Shown: positions 45,451 through 58,572, counted from the stretch's first letter. The stretch: 64,000 nucleotides of DNA from Podocnemis expansa (GCA_007922195.1 ML682038.1:3542772-3606771), one strand, 5' to 3'. Notes: generated from the sequence alone by a model not told the origin. A program made the numbers and translations.

Positions 45451-46271
45451 AACTTCATAGCATTGTAGTTAATTTGGAGAGACCTATTATTCCCAGGAGC
45501 TATGCTTCTTGAAGAATAATCTCAAAGTTGCAGCAGAAGATGGAAGGTATTAAATTTTAAATACTATTCTGAATAAATCTGTGAATACATGGTGCTTCAT
45601 TTAAACTTGCAAAGGAAATCATGGCCATGTCAAAACAAAAAAAAATTGTATTTTTAAGTCAGTGACAGGTGGAAAGGAAGAAAAGACAAAGGAGAAAGGG
45701 ATTTCAACCATGTTAAGTGGAACTTAGAGCTGTGAACACACAACATATGAGGAAAACTTTCAAGAATATCTGAAGTTTTAAAAACCAGAAAGCTGGGGGT
45801 GATGTGGCATATGTGTAAATATGGAATAACTTAATAACACATTAGACCTTTCACTCAAGCCAGCTACATATCTGGCAAGAGACACTATGATAACTATCAA
45901 CTCCTTCCACACGGCATACCATGACTGTTTGGAGACCCTGAGAACTGGGTAATATTTTAGACTGGTTTACACACAATTTTTGTATTGTTTTAATTACACA
46001 AGTCTAGAAACAGCTGTAGTTAAAGTGATTCAGATTCCCTCATCTAGGCATAATTATACTAGAATATAGGTTCTTCTATTGGTATAGCTTATCCCTGAGA
46101 ATTTGAGCAACAACATTGTAGAAGTGCCAACAGCTGTAAAGGCCTGACCAAACCAGTTTTCAACTGTTTCTAAAACACCCAAGAATCTGGCCTTTTTCAA
46201 AACTGGAAAGCTATTATGGGGAGTGGAATGGATAAATGTTTGGTCTTACATTCTTGAAGGGTGGTCTACAC
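45448..46271. other. unassigned intronic-type sequence
   Basis: No gene or identifiable repeat. Confidence 0.4.
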
Positions 46272-46449
46272 CAGTGGTTTTCAAACTTAGGGTCAGGACC
46301 CAGCACTGGGTCACAGACCCTCAGGTACTGGGCGGTGGAGTCCCCTGCTGCTCCTGCCGAAAGACAGGAACGCATTGCTCAAAGATGCAATTGTTGGGTC
46401 ACAGGCATAAATTAATTTTTTCAACTGAAAAAAAGGTTTGAAAACCACT
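46272..46449. mobile_element. short non-autonomous hAT
   Basis: 178 bp with near-perfect inverted ends CAGTGGTTTTCAAAC and GTTTGAAAACCACTG, flanked by GTCTACAC and GCCTACTC (6 of 8 alike). The ends resemble those of the 2-kb hAT at 17492-19542, so the two may be mobilised by related transposases. Confidence 0.8.
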
Positions 46450-46546
46450 GGCCTACTCTAGTAATGTAGGTCTCACATATCTCCAGTGAATATTCCTTAA
46501 GTTAGAATGTCAAATTTGTTACAGTCTAATACAATTTAATCAGAAC

Positions 46547-46565
46547 GGGGGGGGGGGGGGGGGGG
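46547..46565. repeat. poly-G tract (19)
   Basis: An uninterrupted G run. Confidence 0.95.
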
Positions 46566-46748
46566 AATTTGTGAATATTCTAGATATGTTGAATCCTGAA
46601 TGTGTGTGGGATGTAGATGGAATGACAGAGACAAAACTGTGATTGTTTCGATTTCCTGAACTCACCATTTCCATGTTTTTCTTCTTTTTTTTTTTTAAAG
46701 CAGAACTTTATTAATTTTATTGTCCCTAACTAAATGAAATGTCTGAGG

Positions 46749-47850
46749 CATAGAATCATAGGGTTGGAAGGGACCTCATGAGATCATCTAGTCCAACCCC
46801 CTGCCAGAGGCAGGACCACTCCCACTAAACCATCCCAGTCATGGTTTTGTCCAGCTGGGCCTTAAACACCTCCAAAGATGGAGATTTCACCACCTCCATA
46901 GGCAGCTCATACCAATGCTTCACCACTCACCTAGGAAAAAAAAGTTCTTTCTAATATCCAGCCTTGATCTCCCTAACCGCAACTGGAGACCATTGCTCCT
47001 CATTCTATCCTCCGTTAATACCGAGAATAGTCAAGCTCCATCCTCCTTGGAGCATCCCTTCAAGTAGTTGAAGGTTGCTATCAAATCCCCCCTCAATCTT
47101 CTCTTCTGCAGACTAAATAAGCCTAATGCTTTCAGTCTTTCCTCACAGGGCTTGTGCTCCAGCCCTTTAATCATTTTGGTTGCCCTCCGCTGAACTCTCT
47201 CTAGCATGTCCCTGTTCTTTTTGGAGTGGGGAGCCCAAAACTGAACACAGCATTCTAGATGTGGCCTCACCAGTGCAGAATAGAGGGGAATGATCACATC
47301 CCTTGATCTGCTGGTAATACTTCTTTTGATGCAGCCCAGTATGCCATTGGCCTTTCTGGCAGCAAGAGCACACTGCCGACTCATATTCAGCTTCCCATAC
47401 ACCATGACCCCCAGGTCCTTTTCTACACTGCTGCTACTTAGCTGAATGTTCCCCAGCCTGTAGCAGTGCATGGGGTTTTTCCGTCCCAAGTGCAGGATTT
47501 TACACTTGTCCTTGTTGAACCTCATAAGATTTCTATTGGCCCACTGTTCCAATTTATCTAGGACTCCCTGAATCCTGTCCTTGCCCTCCAACGTGTCTAC
47601 TGTTCCCCCCAGCTTGGTGTCATCCGCAAACTTACGGAGAGTGCAGTCTATTCCATCATCCAGATCACTGATGAAAATGTTGAACAGAACCGGCCCCAGG
47701 ACTGACCCCTGGGGCACACCACTCATTACTGGTTGCCAGCTAGACATGGAACCATTGATTCCTACATGCTGAAACCGTTGATCTAGCCAGTTTTCTATCC
47801 ACCCTATAGTCTACCTATCCAACCCATACTTCCTTAATTTGCCAATGAAA
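46749..47850 (-). mobile_element. young CR1 LINE 3' fragment, 5'-truncated
   Basis: The left edge is the CR1 3' end (CATAGAATCATAGGGTTGG). The minus-strand frame 47747-47031 is open for 238 codons and encodes the second half of the [22 protein letters not shown], then [10 protein letters not shown] with the FADD active site, [11 protein letters not shown], and the thumb and C-terminal part up to [15 protein letters not shown]. No stop interrupts it, making this the best-preserved CR1 in the window. The 5' half is missing. Confidence 0.92.
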
Positions 47851-48910
47851 TGTGTTTATAGCCTAACCTTACAGTTCACCATATACTGACTCTTAATGTT
47901 TCATCCATTTAAAAAAAAATATTTAGCGATCTTGACGTATTGTTGACTTTGACTGTCACAATGTATTTATGGCTCTCTCTGTGATTATTTGCTGTAGTGC
48001 CCTGCTGGATTGTCTATTGGACTTTGATTCTGCAGAATCCATAAGAAATATCTGTATCAGAACATACCCAATCCCTGCATCAACTTCCTTCTCTCCTACC
48101 CATTGTTCAGAGGCTTCCCACAACTGAACTCCTATACATGCACACACAAACCACCATTTCAGAAATCCCACACAACGAGCCACACCCTCAACTGGTGCAA
48201 GATGACTCCAGTGGGAATACACTGATTTATCCTAGCTGAAAAATCAGACCTTACAAATTCAGAACAATCCTACTGACATCATAATATGCCCATGAAACCC
48301 GCCTAGATATCTCAAATTTTGCCAAAAGCAGATCAACTGTATTAAAAATTAAGCATTCAATCTTCTCAAAGACACTCAAAGGCATCAAGTGAATACAGTA
48401 TATTGAAAAGAATGGCTATTTCTGTTCCATCAATATAGTTTTAAACAAATAGAAGAAACTCACTTTGAATAACTTGAATAAACTGAACTCAGTTGATCTT
48501 AAACAAAAAGATATACTATGATAAATTGATTTAAATCAGAAAATAGGAAGACTTGATTTCAACTATTTTGCAGAAGTTCTATGGCTTTATTATACATGGG
48601 TCAGACTAGATGACCACACTTTAAATGTAAAATAAGACTAAAATAAAATAGTTATAGATTTTTATACATTTTAGATATTTTCTTTTAAAAAGGCTGATTT
48701 TCACCAGTTAGTAACTTTTAAAACTCCTGATTCATAATTAAATATAATCTTTCACTAAATTTGGTAATTTTTGATAATCAGAAGGATACACAATACGTGT
48801 GTGTTAATAGCTTAAAATACATATATTCAGATTCTTAATTATTACATTTTTATGTTAGAAATGGTGAGTGATGCTTTTTAAATTTCCTAGGTGACTAGTG
48901 ACTCATGAAA
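47851..48910. other. unassigned intronic-type sequence
   Basis: No supported gene. Confidence 0.4.
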
Positions 48911-49018
48911 AATACAAACAAGGAACATGGAAGCATTCTTAAAAGACTAACAAATTTATTTACCACATGAGCTTTCATGGGAGAAAATCCCAGTTCACCA
49001 GATACTTGAAGATAATCG
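48911..49018 (+). mobile_element. PLE tail copy
   Basis: ACAAACAAGGAACATGGAAGC, AAAGACTAACAAATTTATTTA and CATGGGAGAAAATCCCAGTTC are the tail landmarks. Confidence 0.75.
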
Positions 49019-51995
49019 ACTTATTAAACACACACATACAACAAAGGAAGCATCTGTATTTATTGATGTGAATTGGTTCTTTCTGGTAAACAAGTCCTTC
49101 CCAATCTCAGAACTAGCAGATCTTCCATCAAACCCAGAATTTATTCACAGATTAGAAGAGGAAAGTTAACTTTCCTGTTTTTTCAACTCCCAATTAATTT
49201 CTTGGCTTTCAATGAATGAGATGCTGAACTGTACTGAGCATCTGAATAAAATAAAATGAAGATAATATTCTCTGTTCACCTGCAGAAGAGGCTACTGTTG
49301 TCCAAAACCGGTTTAGCACTGCAATGAACTCTAGTTCCAGTTGCACGTCCAGTGAATTCCACCAATTCAGTGGTCCAATTTTCTTTGCAACTTCAATAGT
49401 AACTATGTACTGAGTCATATTATTTATTTAATATATTATAGTAAATGTATGCCTTATCATTGGGTGTCAATTTCAAATTTACACAGAGGTAAGTTAAATA
49501 ACTGATTTAAAACTACTTTATTTTAAAAAAAAAATTCATCCACATGAAAGAGGGGTAACAATCATCCAAAAATGTCTTTTCAGTCATTATTGTTTTGTAC
49601 ACGTGAATTTTATATTCCAACGGGGAGGGAAAGGAAGTATGACAAGCACATCTCCTTTGTGTGTGAAAGAAGCCAATAAAAACTGAGGCTTTAAAAGTAG
49701 CACAACCATCTATATTTGAACAAAAGTTACATTCCCAGTGAGTAATTTAGAAAGATTATCCTTGGGTCTGCAAAACAACAACTCAGTAGAGGAAATCTTT
49801 AAAGAACTCCATCAAAAACGAGATGGAGGAAATAGAAAGCTAGGGTGCATGAAGCCTTTACCTAATGGGGTACTGGATGGCAGAGATGGTTAGATGCAAG
49901 CCAAAGCTTCGTTTGGGGATAGGGAGCTAGATATAGAAGCTGGGGAAAACTACCTGTGTTAGGAGGATGGGTGGAAAGAGGAAGACCAAGACAGGGCCTG
50001 AGATTCCCCGCTTTCTTCATCATGCATATTGCAAGCAGGAGTAGTATCAGAATTCTGGGGCCCTGGGAAAAAAAAAATCAAGGATGCCTCACCTCCCACT
50101 GTCGTGGGTGGAGTATCCCATCCTTGACTTTTGCCCCCTCCTCCCAGCCCCACCTCCAGCCTAGCCATGGCCCCCACCAGTCTCCCGTTGAACACCCACA
50201 CCCCTCCTGAATCATGTATGCAGACATTTAGGGAAGACATACATCACTTCCTACGTCATCACTTTTATCCACCCCCAATTAGAGACTTTCAGCCTACACT
50301 GACATAAAACTACATTCTACTTACAATATTTATGTTCTTAAACAAGCGTCAGGAGTCAGATCAAAATTTTCCATACTTTTCAGAGATTTTCATCTGAGTA
50401 AGGCAAAATACTTGATTCTTTTCTTACATTGTAGATATAGACAGAGTGGCCTATTTCTTTCTGCTGAGTGGGTCATTTCCTTTTGAACAGTCTATTAGAT
50501 TACATATTTAGTAATCAGCACTGAATTTATTCATTTAACAAGCTCTAGTTTTTTCGGAGTCCTGAGAAAGAGAAAAATATATTCTCTTCCCCTTACATCT
50601 CCCAGAGTTTTCCCAGTAGAGAAGCAACATCAACTGGAAGGCCAAACTTACAGCTTGAGAAGAGGGGCATTAAATACAAAACAATATATAATGGCAGGCA
50701 TATTCTAAGATCACAAGCAAGTGAATTATCAGAAGTTTGTAGTAATTAAAGCATTTGGACCTTTTTACTTTGTTGCTTATCATATTTGTAAAAACCTGCA
50801 TGTAAATCAGTTTAGGCTTGCCTAAAAGAAGGGCAAATTAGTCTGTAATCTAAACTATCCTTCGTATTTTAATTATTCTAATGAATAAAAATATAAAACA
50901 AGCAAGAAAAATAGAAGTAAAGTCCTGTCTTCCTTAGGTATTAAAAAAAAGGATTATCATGCTGAACTAAATTATTTGGTAATAATACCTAGGGGGAAAA
51001 AAACATATCTTAAAATATAAAGTAGCAGATTAAGAAAGTTGTTTTAAAACTAAAAAGGGGTATTTACTGTGACCAAACACTACGGGTCAAACTGTGTTCA
51101 CTACTGAAATTTTCTATATTGGTAGCAATGCACAATTTTTTCAGACCAGGGGTTCATTATGTTCCAACCCCACCCCATCCCCCAAAACCACAGCACACAC
51201 CATTATGCCAACTCTGACACAATTTTCTGCCTCTCTCTGAGCCAGTTTATATGGGTTTATGAACATTCATAACAGCATTAAAGGGTCCTCTTTAAACCAG
51301 AACACAATGAACATATGCTAAATAATTAGGGACTAATTCTGCCAGACAATCCATTCATACTTCTATTAACAGTAGTACAGGTTACACAGTTATACACGTG
51401 GAATGATAGGATGATCAGCCTCTATTCTTTAACATATCCCTAATTATTTTGAGCAAATACTGAAAACATTCACTGTCACCAGTCTATGAGGCAGCAGTGA
51501 CAGTACAAGAATCTTAAGTTACTGGAAAGTCATCTATCAAAAGCAGAATCAATGCAATTTGAGTTGATTGGACTTTGAATGAAACATCAATACAGTGCAC
51601 AAATCACACAACTGGATAATCTTACTAGATTTTGTACCAGTCTGAAGGACATTATGCAAGTGAGACAATTCTTGACTTTGAAAAATTATGGACTAGTTGC
51701 AACAGAGCCATAAAATATTAGCTTCTTTATTATATGTACTATCATACTGTTTTGCTTTTGTACTGAAGCAGAAAGTAGAAACATTTCCATAGAAAAATCA
51801 GCCTTGACAATAAATATCTTTCCTTGGACTAAGGCTGTAGCCTCAAAACAAGAATAAACCAAATCTAGATATTATCTTCACTGAATTTACTACTGTCAAA
51901 ATATCTACCATCTATATCTTATTGCACCTATAAAGTTATTTTATAAAGCGGCTATTGTTAAACACTTGACTAAATTGAATTTTTAGATAATTTCC
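49019..51995. other. unassigned intronic-type sequence
   Basis: About 3 kb. A GC-rich patch near 50040-50210 is related to the repeat at 35570-36110 by the phrase AATTCTGGGGCCCTGGG. No gene was recognised. Confidence 0.4.
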
Positions 51996-52247
51996 AGAGG
52001 GGTAGCCATGTTAGTCTGTGGATAGCAAAAGCAGCGAGAGTCCTGTGGCATTTTATAGAGTTAGACTAACAGATTTCTTTGGGCATAAGCTTTCGTGGGC
52101 TCCAACCCACTTTGTCAGATGCAACTGCAAATTTGCAAATCGCATCTGACAAAGTAGGTTAGAAACCACAAAAGCTTATGCCTCAAGAAATCTGTTAGTT
52201 TAACTCTATATGGTGCCACAGGACTCTCGCTGCTTTCATTTTTTGAT
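51996..52247. mobile_element. long palindrome of PLE tails
   Basis: The left arm goes from AGAGGGGTAGCCATGTTAGTC through GCAGCGAGAGTCCTGTGGCA and CATAAGCTTTCGTGG to TTTGTCAGATGC. A ~20-bp spacer follows. The right arm reverses it (GCATCTGACAAAG, CACAAAAGCTTATG, GGTGCCACAGGACTCTCGCTGC). The arms are about 105 bp with few mismatches. Confidence 0.85.
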
Positions 52248-53223
52248 AAATCTCACATCAATGCTCATACCAGATTAAGAACAGTGACTTGTAAAGCCAT
52301 GATTAGTAATACATTTGTTAGATAAATCTCAGAGAGATTATGAACATTTAATTAATGTCTCAGTCAAGATCTATTATGTAATTTAATAGTAAGTAATTCA
52401 GTTCACACCTCTAATTAGTAAAAGGTAAACACATAAGGTTCTTGGATCTTTTAACACCCTCCCCCCCAACACTCCTGCACTGACCAAAAATCAAACAAAT
52501 GTACATCTTTTGAATAGCAGATGAGAATTTTGTGATTGAACCACTTGTCTACCAGATGTTTCCTAAATAGAATTTCACTTTATTTAAAAATATAGAACAT
52601 TCAAAAATAGCAAAGTTAGAACTTTAACAGAAGTGTGTTCTAGATTTGAAATATATGAGATCAGGTATTATGCAAGATACCCAAGAGTTTGAGGACAAAG
52701 AACTGAAAGGGAACAAGACTAAACAAGGGACTAACATGTATCTAAAATCTCCACATAGGACTTTTGAAAATTGAGTAACAATAAGCACATCTCTGTCATG
52801 TACCAGGAAATAACCCCAGACAATATTCTGAGTTTGAAGACAAACAGTTGGCAAATTCTAAAAGGAGCAAATTGAAAAGTAAGTTAGCTGTGTCTAAAAC
52901 TGTATTAGATTGGTCAAGGACTGAAAAAACAGACTTGCACTCACAGAAGACAGGAAACATAAAAAAATAAATATAAATGATTAGATGTTCATCACTGCTG
53001 CAGCCCTTTTATGACAGGTTAAAGGACTGGAGTGGCATAAATGGACTTTAAAAGCCCTGAACCATAGGAAAAACAGACTCCCACAGCACAACTACAGTGG
53101 AAAACATCCATAAGATTGTCTTTCAAGCATACTCTAAGTTCTCAGAAGGAGGTATTCCAGGTCAGGATTAAGGATGGGACCTCAACACACAAACACTTCA
53201 GAGATTCTGAGTAGACCAGGTTC
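52248..53223. other. unassigned intronic-type sequence
   Basis: A poly-C of 9 near 52460. No gene. Confidence 0.4.
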
Positions 53224-53386
53224 CAAAGGGGCAGCCACGTTAGTGTAGTCCAGCAAAAGGAAGGAAGGGGTCCTGTGGCACTTAAAGACTAACAAATTTA
53301 TTCATCTCATGAGCTTTTCTCCCACAAAAGCTCATGTGATAAATAAATTAGTCTTTAATTGCCACAGGACTCCTTGCTTCTTTTGA
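53224..53386. mobile_element. palindrome of PLE tails
   Basis: The arms share GGGGTCCTGTGGCACTTAAAG, ACTAACAAATTTATTCATCTC and GAGCTTTT on one side with AAAGCTCATGTGATAAATAAA and TTGCCACAGGACTCCTTGC on the other. The centre is near 53320. Confidence 0.85.
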
Positions 53387-54193
53387 GTAGACCAGGAAGG
53401 GTACCATAAATTAGATAGCCCCCTACCGAAGAGCTGACTAAAATTATGCTTGGGGGCCCCAAAGCAACCCAGAGTCAAACGGCCCCATCTGATCAGCCTT
53501 TGGACTGTAAGTTCTATGCATCACCTCATAAGAGGCACAATATAGAATCTCACATAACTGGTCTGCCTCATTATAAAAAAAGAAAACTGGAAACAACTGA
53601 TGTTGAACTCTCTAAGAAGTACCTCAAAAGAGTGTGGTCATATGGTTCAATTTATTGGACAGTTAGAAAGGAACAAAACCATATTCCTATTTGTAGACGT
53701 AAATCTCAAATTGGTAGTAGGTCTGAACATCTGGAACATATTTACAGATCTGACAAATATTACACAGCACTCTACTTCATTTAAGGTAATGAATAAAGAA
53801 ACTGGAAGTACCATGGCTGACTAGTTAACTGACATCTAAGACAAAAATATTCTTAAGCAGAGTGTTATAAAAAGTCTTACCACACCAGAACTAAGTAACT
53901 ATACTAAAGAATGTGTTGCGTTCTGCAAATAAACATTTTTATTTTGACACTTTCAGCAGTTGGACAGTCTATTTTCATTCTGGCAATTATTTTCTTCTTA
54001 TTCATTTAAAATTTGAATAAAAAAATAAATTACAAGAGTACCCAAGTTTCTTCCGGTTAACTCAACAACAACTGGCCTCCAGGTTCATTCGTGCTCTCTC
54101 TCTCTCACTCTCCTACATACCTCCTTGTTATTTTTTTCAGCTGTGAAGGGTTTTATCATATTGAAAAAGATAACATTTTTAAAATGAACTCAC
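53387..54193. other. unassigned intronic-type sequence
   Basis: The 112-codon open frame at 53446-53784 is basic and has no recognisable domain. It is probably chance. Confidence 0.35.
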
Positions 54194-54238
54194 CCACTAG
54201 ATCATCATTTGAGTAATTCTCTGCTTGAACAGGAACTT
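54194..54238 (-). CDS. micro-exon 7 of the host gene (45 nt)
   Basis: The minus strand reads acceptor GATTTACAG, then 45 nt, then donor GTGAGTT. In phase 1 it gives (E)VPVQAENYSNDDLV plus the first base of the next codon. The start VPVQAE is close to a VPVEAE phrase I associate with the acidic luminal region of ASPH, and is the best single clue to the gene's identity. This is inference from a six-residue match. Confidence 0.65.
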
Positions 54239-55611
54239 CTGTAAATCAAAAGTTTGCAGCAATTTAACATGGAACAGTTTTGCAAATATTTAATCAGTCA
54301 GTCAGTCACATTTTCTCCTTAAATCTGGATAAAGTTAAAGGCATAACAAGTCTGTTTGGTAGTATCACTAGTTGTAGTGATAAGATTCTGTATTCTTCCC
54401 TTTAGAAACATCACCTTTCATCTTGTGACAATTCTGAACAAATCTCAGGACACACACAAGTCAATATACTGTACTATCAAAAGTAATCTGTGTACAGCTC
54501 AAAACAACTTAAAAAAACAAATGGAACGAGAAAGAATTAAATCTCTCAAATATTCTTCCTTCAAAGTAGAAACTCTTTATAATTTAAGTGATTGTAGCAT
54601 TAGAAGAATTGAGAGTTACTCAGATGAACTATTTTTCTCTAACAGAACTCTCAAGAATAACATTCCTGTTTTCCTATGCTACCAGAGCATACATTTGGAG
54701 TTACTTTTTCAAGTTTTACAGAAAGATATCTGGACACTTCCCCATCCACTGTTGTGAGACTGACATTTAATCTACTTTAATTAAGTCCTATTTAATCAAA
54801 GCATAATTCAACTTTGACTCTATTAGCAACCAAAGCTTCAAGAAAGAGAAATGTCAGATTCACATTACTTTCAGAGAGCTATCAAATGAAATTGAATGGA
54901 AACTCACAACACAAAGAAAAGGGAAGCAAAACTTCACTGTGACTCATATTTTCTAAGCAGAAAGACATAAATCATCTTTCCCAGGGGCATCACCATCTAC
55001 AGCCCTCTGACCACTACACAGAACTCAAAATACGCTGAACATTTCTACAGGATAACTTCAGAAAACCTGAGGAACCACTTTAATGCACTTTGCACACTTG
55101 AGAAGGCATCACCTCAAAACAGTAAGTCACCACTTGCTTCCACAAACTGGCAATTTAAAATAAAATAAAAAAAATCAGGAGAAGTACTTAGAAATTATGC
55201 AAGAAACCCAAAACACCTGTCAAAACAAACTGACAGCTGTGAGACACAAAACCAAAAAGTGGAAACAAATGTAACTACTTCACACCAACACATCCAAGAG
55301 AACAATGGCACCATTATCCATCACAATGCTGAAAAACCATTAATTTGTCAGGACTACTCTTAACTGGAGCTAAATTATGTATGCTCCTTAAGGGAGTGAA
55401 CTTTGCCTCTCCCACAGCACCTCACAGCATACTAACATGTGGAAAACTAGAATAATTCTGCTGACTCCACCTCAAAGAATTCTTTCACAACAATGACAAC
55501 GTCACTAACAATGGCCACAATCCCAACCACCACCATAAGAAAAAAAGAATCAATTGACTGGGCACCACAAAGACGACAATGCCATACACTTGATCGTTAT
55601 ATTAATTGCTT
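54239..55611. other. intron, no recognised element
   Basis: The open frame 54356-54757 has no domain. Confidence 0.4.
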
Positions 55612-55700
55612 CAGGGAAACAAACAAGGCACTTTTAATGACTAACAAAGTTATTTATCATATGAGGCAGAAAATCCCACATCATCAGATGCTTGAGATCC
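55612..55700 (+). mobile_element. PLE tail copy, internally shortened
   Basis: AAACAAGGCACTTTTAATGAC, ACTAACAAAGTTATTTATCAT and AGAAAATCCCACATCATCAG, with a few diagnostic bases missing between the first and second phrases. Confidence 0.65.
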
Positions 55701-55875
55701 TTAAACATCACATGCACAAGTCTTGGAAGCCAAGGGCCAAGACCCAATCTCTTCTTTCTAATGCTAGAACAATTGTAGATTATGTGACTATATTGAACTT
55801 CTGAGTTTCAATTAATTTGTTAAGGGCTCTGAGGTTCAGTATAAGTCTCCAACTCCCTTTTTATTTTTTCTAAAT

Positions 55876-56316
55876 CATAGACTCATAGGGTTGCAAGGGA
55901 CCTCATACCTCATCTAGTCCAACCCCCTGCCAGAGGCAGGGCCACTCCCACTAAACCATCCCAGTCATGGTTTTGCCCAGCCGGGCCTTAAACACCTCCA
56001 CAGATGGAGATTTCACCACATCCCTAGGCAGCTCATTCCAAGGCTTCACCACTCGCCTAGTAAAAAAGTTTTTTCTAATATCCAGCCTCGACCTCCCTAA
56101 CCGCAACTTGAGACCACTGCTCCTCGTTCTGTCCTCTGTTATTACCGAGAACAGTCGAGCTCCATCTTCCTTAGAGCATCCCTTCAAGTAGTTGAAGGCT
56201 GCAATCAAATCCCCCCTCAATCTTCTCTTCTGCAGACTAAATAAGCCTAATGCTTTCAGTCTTTCCTCATAGGGCTTGTGCTCCAGCCCTTTAATCATTT
56301 TGGTTCCCCTCCGCTG
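55876..56316 (-). mobile_element. CR1 LINE 3' fragment
   Basis: The left edge is the CR1 3' end (CATAGACTCATAGGGTTGC). The minus-strand frame 56298-55951 encodes the ORF2 C-terminus: [39 protein letters not shown], then [20 protein letters not shown]. It matches the CR1 at 46.7 kb closely. The 5' side stops abruptly at CCGCTG, where a PLE tail begins. Confidence 0.9.
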
Positions 56317-56415
56317 GAGGGGTAGCCATGTTAGTCTAGTTTAGCAAAACAAGCAACAAATCCTGTGGCAGTTAGAAACTAACAAATTAATTTATTTCAT
56401 GAGCTTTCATGGAAT
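56317..56415 (+). mobile_element. PLE tail copy abutting a CR1
   Basis: GAGGGGTAGCCATGTTAGTCT, AAACAAGCAACAAATCCTGTG, then ACTAACAAATTAATTTATTTC. It begins at the exact base where the CR1 sequence ends. Confidence 0.75.
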
Positions 56416-57189
56416 TTTATCTTGAAATAGATCTATTCTCTCTATTCTCAAAGTCTCTTTCACATTTTCACACACACATGCCATCCATCATATGACAGAA
56501 TGTGTACCCTTTCCTGTATCATTTGCAGGAAATTCCTGTCTCACAGACCTATATCTGAACAGTTGATTCCTCTTACTTCCTTGTATCAAAACATTCAGGT
56601 TGCTTTCACAAGGTGGGAGCTGAGTTTTTATGTTCATTAGAAATCAATGAAAACATACTCATGACAACCTTTCTCATCCCTTAATTTTTCCAGGAAAAAG
56701 ATTGAGCATAAGAAGGAAGATAAAAAGGTGATAAGTCAGTTACTTAAAAATTTGATACTACTCCCATGTTGGCATTTTATTTTGAATGTCAAGGACATAT
56801 ATTTGTAACTTTATTGCAAGTGGGAATTCAGTCTGTGTGTCTCTATAATGGAGATCAACTAGGTAATCCTTTCAATTGGGCTCAGGGTCAATATATAATG
56901 TGTGTTTTCAAAATTCTTAAATAATCATGTGTCATCACTTCAGTAGTAATCATTTCAGTAAAATAAGCTATTCTTCCAAAAACATCCTTTTAAATAGATT
57001 ATTTTTAGAGCATGTGGGGAGAAAGAAGCTTTTACTAGGGGTCTGTAATGCAGAACCTGAGCCTAGTTCATGTGTAAAAATGTGTGCAGAAACTGGCCTT
57101 TTGAGAAAAAAGAATGACTTGCTCTTATTTACATAAACTTAAATTTAAAATTGTATTTCTGAATTTTATTACTAGAAGTTGGGACTGGA
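56416..57189. other. intron, no recognised element
   Basis: Nothing identifiable. Confidence 0.4.
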
Positions 57190-57335
57190 GAATAGAGGAT
57201 AGACCATTCGATAATGGTCCTAATCTGTTCATTCCCTCCAAAGGGTGTGGCATGGGCCAATGTTGAAAAGCAGGCTACTAGGCTAGATGGACTAATGATC
57301 TGACACATTATAATTGTTCTTACATTCTTATGTAT
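57190..57335 (+). mobile_element. old CR1/L3-type 3' end
   Basis: GGCTACTAGGCTAGATGGAC followed by TAATGATCTGACACATTATAA and GTTCTTACATTCTTATG is the typical 3' end of old CR1-type LINEs, in sense orientation. Confidence 0.6.
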
Positions 57336-57610
57336 TTAAAGCTGAAAAATATACCCACTTGTCACTCAGTTTCAGCAAAGATGCTACAAAAATGACAGCA
57401 CATTAAATGCTTAAAAAAATGGTGTGTAAGGATTAACAATGCCACAATGCAGAACAAATCAGGAAAAAAGAAAAAAATTAGTGCGTATCTGCCTAATCAC
57501 AGAACAGGATTCCATTTCACAGCAGACACAGTCCTTAAGTCTCACAATTGAAATATTCAATAGAAAATTAGAAACGTAGAGATTTATTGCAGAAGAGTTA
57601 CTACACAAAC

Positions 57611-57661
57611 CTGCTTCTTGAGGCACAGCAGACACGTAGTCTTCTGTATGCTCTTTTTCCT
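57611..57661 (-). CDS. micro-exon 6 of the host gene (51 nt)
   Basis: The minus strand reads acceptor TTCATAACAG, then 51 nt, then donor GTTTGTG. In phase 1 it gives (E/K)EKEHTEDYVSAVPQEA plus the first base of the next codon. It is the longest of the run. The other two frames give basic or Cys-rich sequence unlike its neighbours, which supports the phase-1 choice. Confidence 0.7.
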
Positions 57662-58269
57662 CTGTTATGAAAAAAATTGAGCGTATGTTACACTTTAACT
57701 AATGTGAACTTGAGTTTGCTTATCAGACAGTGTAAGTGCAGATTCATCAGATGGGTTGATGTGAAACTAGACACTACTTATTAAAATTTGTTACGTGCTA
57801 TAGTTTGTAATGTCTCCACTACAAAAAGCATCTTTTTCAGTAAAACAATGCTATGTACTAAAAGCTAAAAAATTTCAACTTGAAATACAAACAGTAACAT
57901 GCACTTTCAGTTAAAAAGTCTTGTTCAAATGTAATTAAGTTTATTAAACCAAAACATTTTCAGTAAAAACTATATTAACATAGGTTCAAATCCTGTAGAT
58001 ATTATACAGGGAAAGCTCTCATTTAGTTCATTAGAAGCACTGTGTAAAATTTACAAGATTCTTCCCACAGGGAGCTGACATATTAAGTTGCCCTTCCTGG
58101 GCCACTGCTTTATATAACATGGCCCAACAAGAACACAGTTAGCAACACCACAAATATAAAGGTTTTCAAACTTAAATCTTTTCAAACAGTCTGCAAAATG
58201 AAAAGACAGAAGGTCAGGGAAGTAGTATCATTTACTGAACCATCTTAACAGCTTCTCTGTCTCAACACC

Positions 58270-58330
58270 AGAAAAAAAGATATTACCTCACCCACCCTGT
58301 CTAATATTGTGGGACCAACACAACTGCATT
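58270..58330 (+). repeat. interspersed repeat fragment
   Basis: AAGATATTACCTCACCCACC and AATATTGTGGGACCAACAC, the neighbouring segment of the consensus seen at 41270-41375. Confidence 0.4.
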
Positions 58331-58572
58331 CAAAATTCAGAGTCCATACACTAAATCTTCTTAATCAAACACAAATACATTTCTACAAATAATTGAAAGA
58401 TTTAACATTTGGTACATCAGTGGACAAAATTAACTTTTTATTGGGAGATCTAAAACCTCCAATATTTGTTGTTTCTTTGTAGGAAATGTTATTTGCAGCC
58501 CTTCTTTTTACATTTAATTGACAGATATGGCACTCTGAACATTAAGTACTTTTACAAAATGAATATTTATAC

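Noticed and set aside
53446..53784. 112-codon basic frame
   Set aside because: No homology recognised, no splice or promoter signals, and it lies between a PLE palindrome and an exon in intron sequence.
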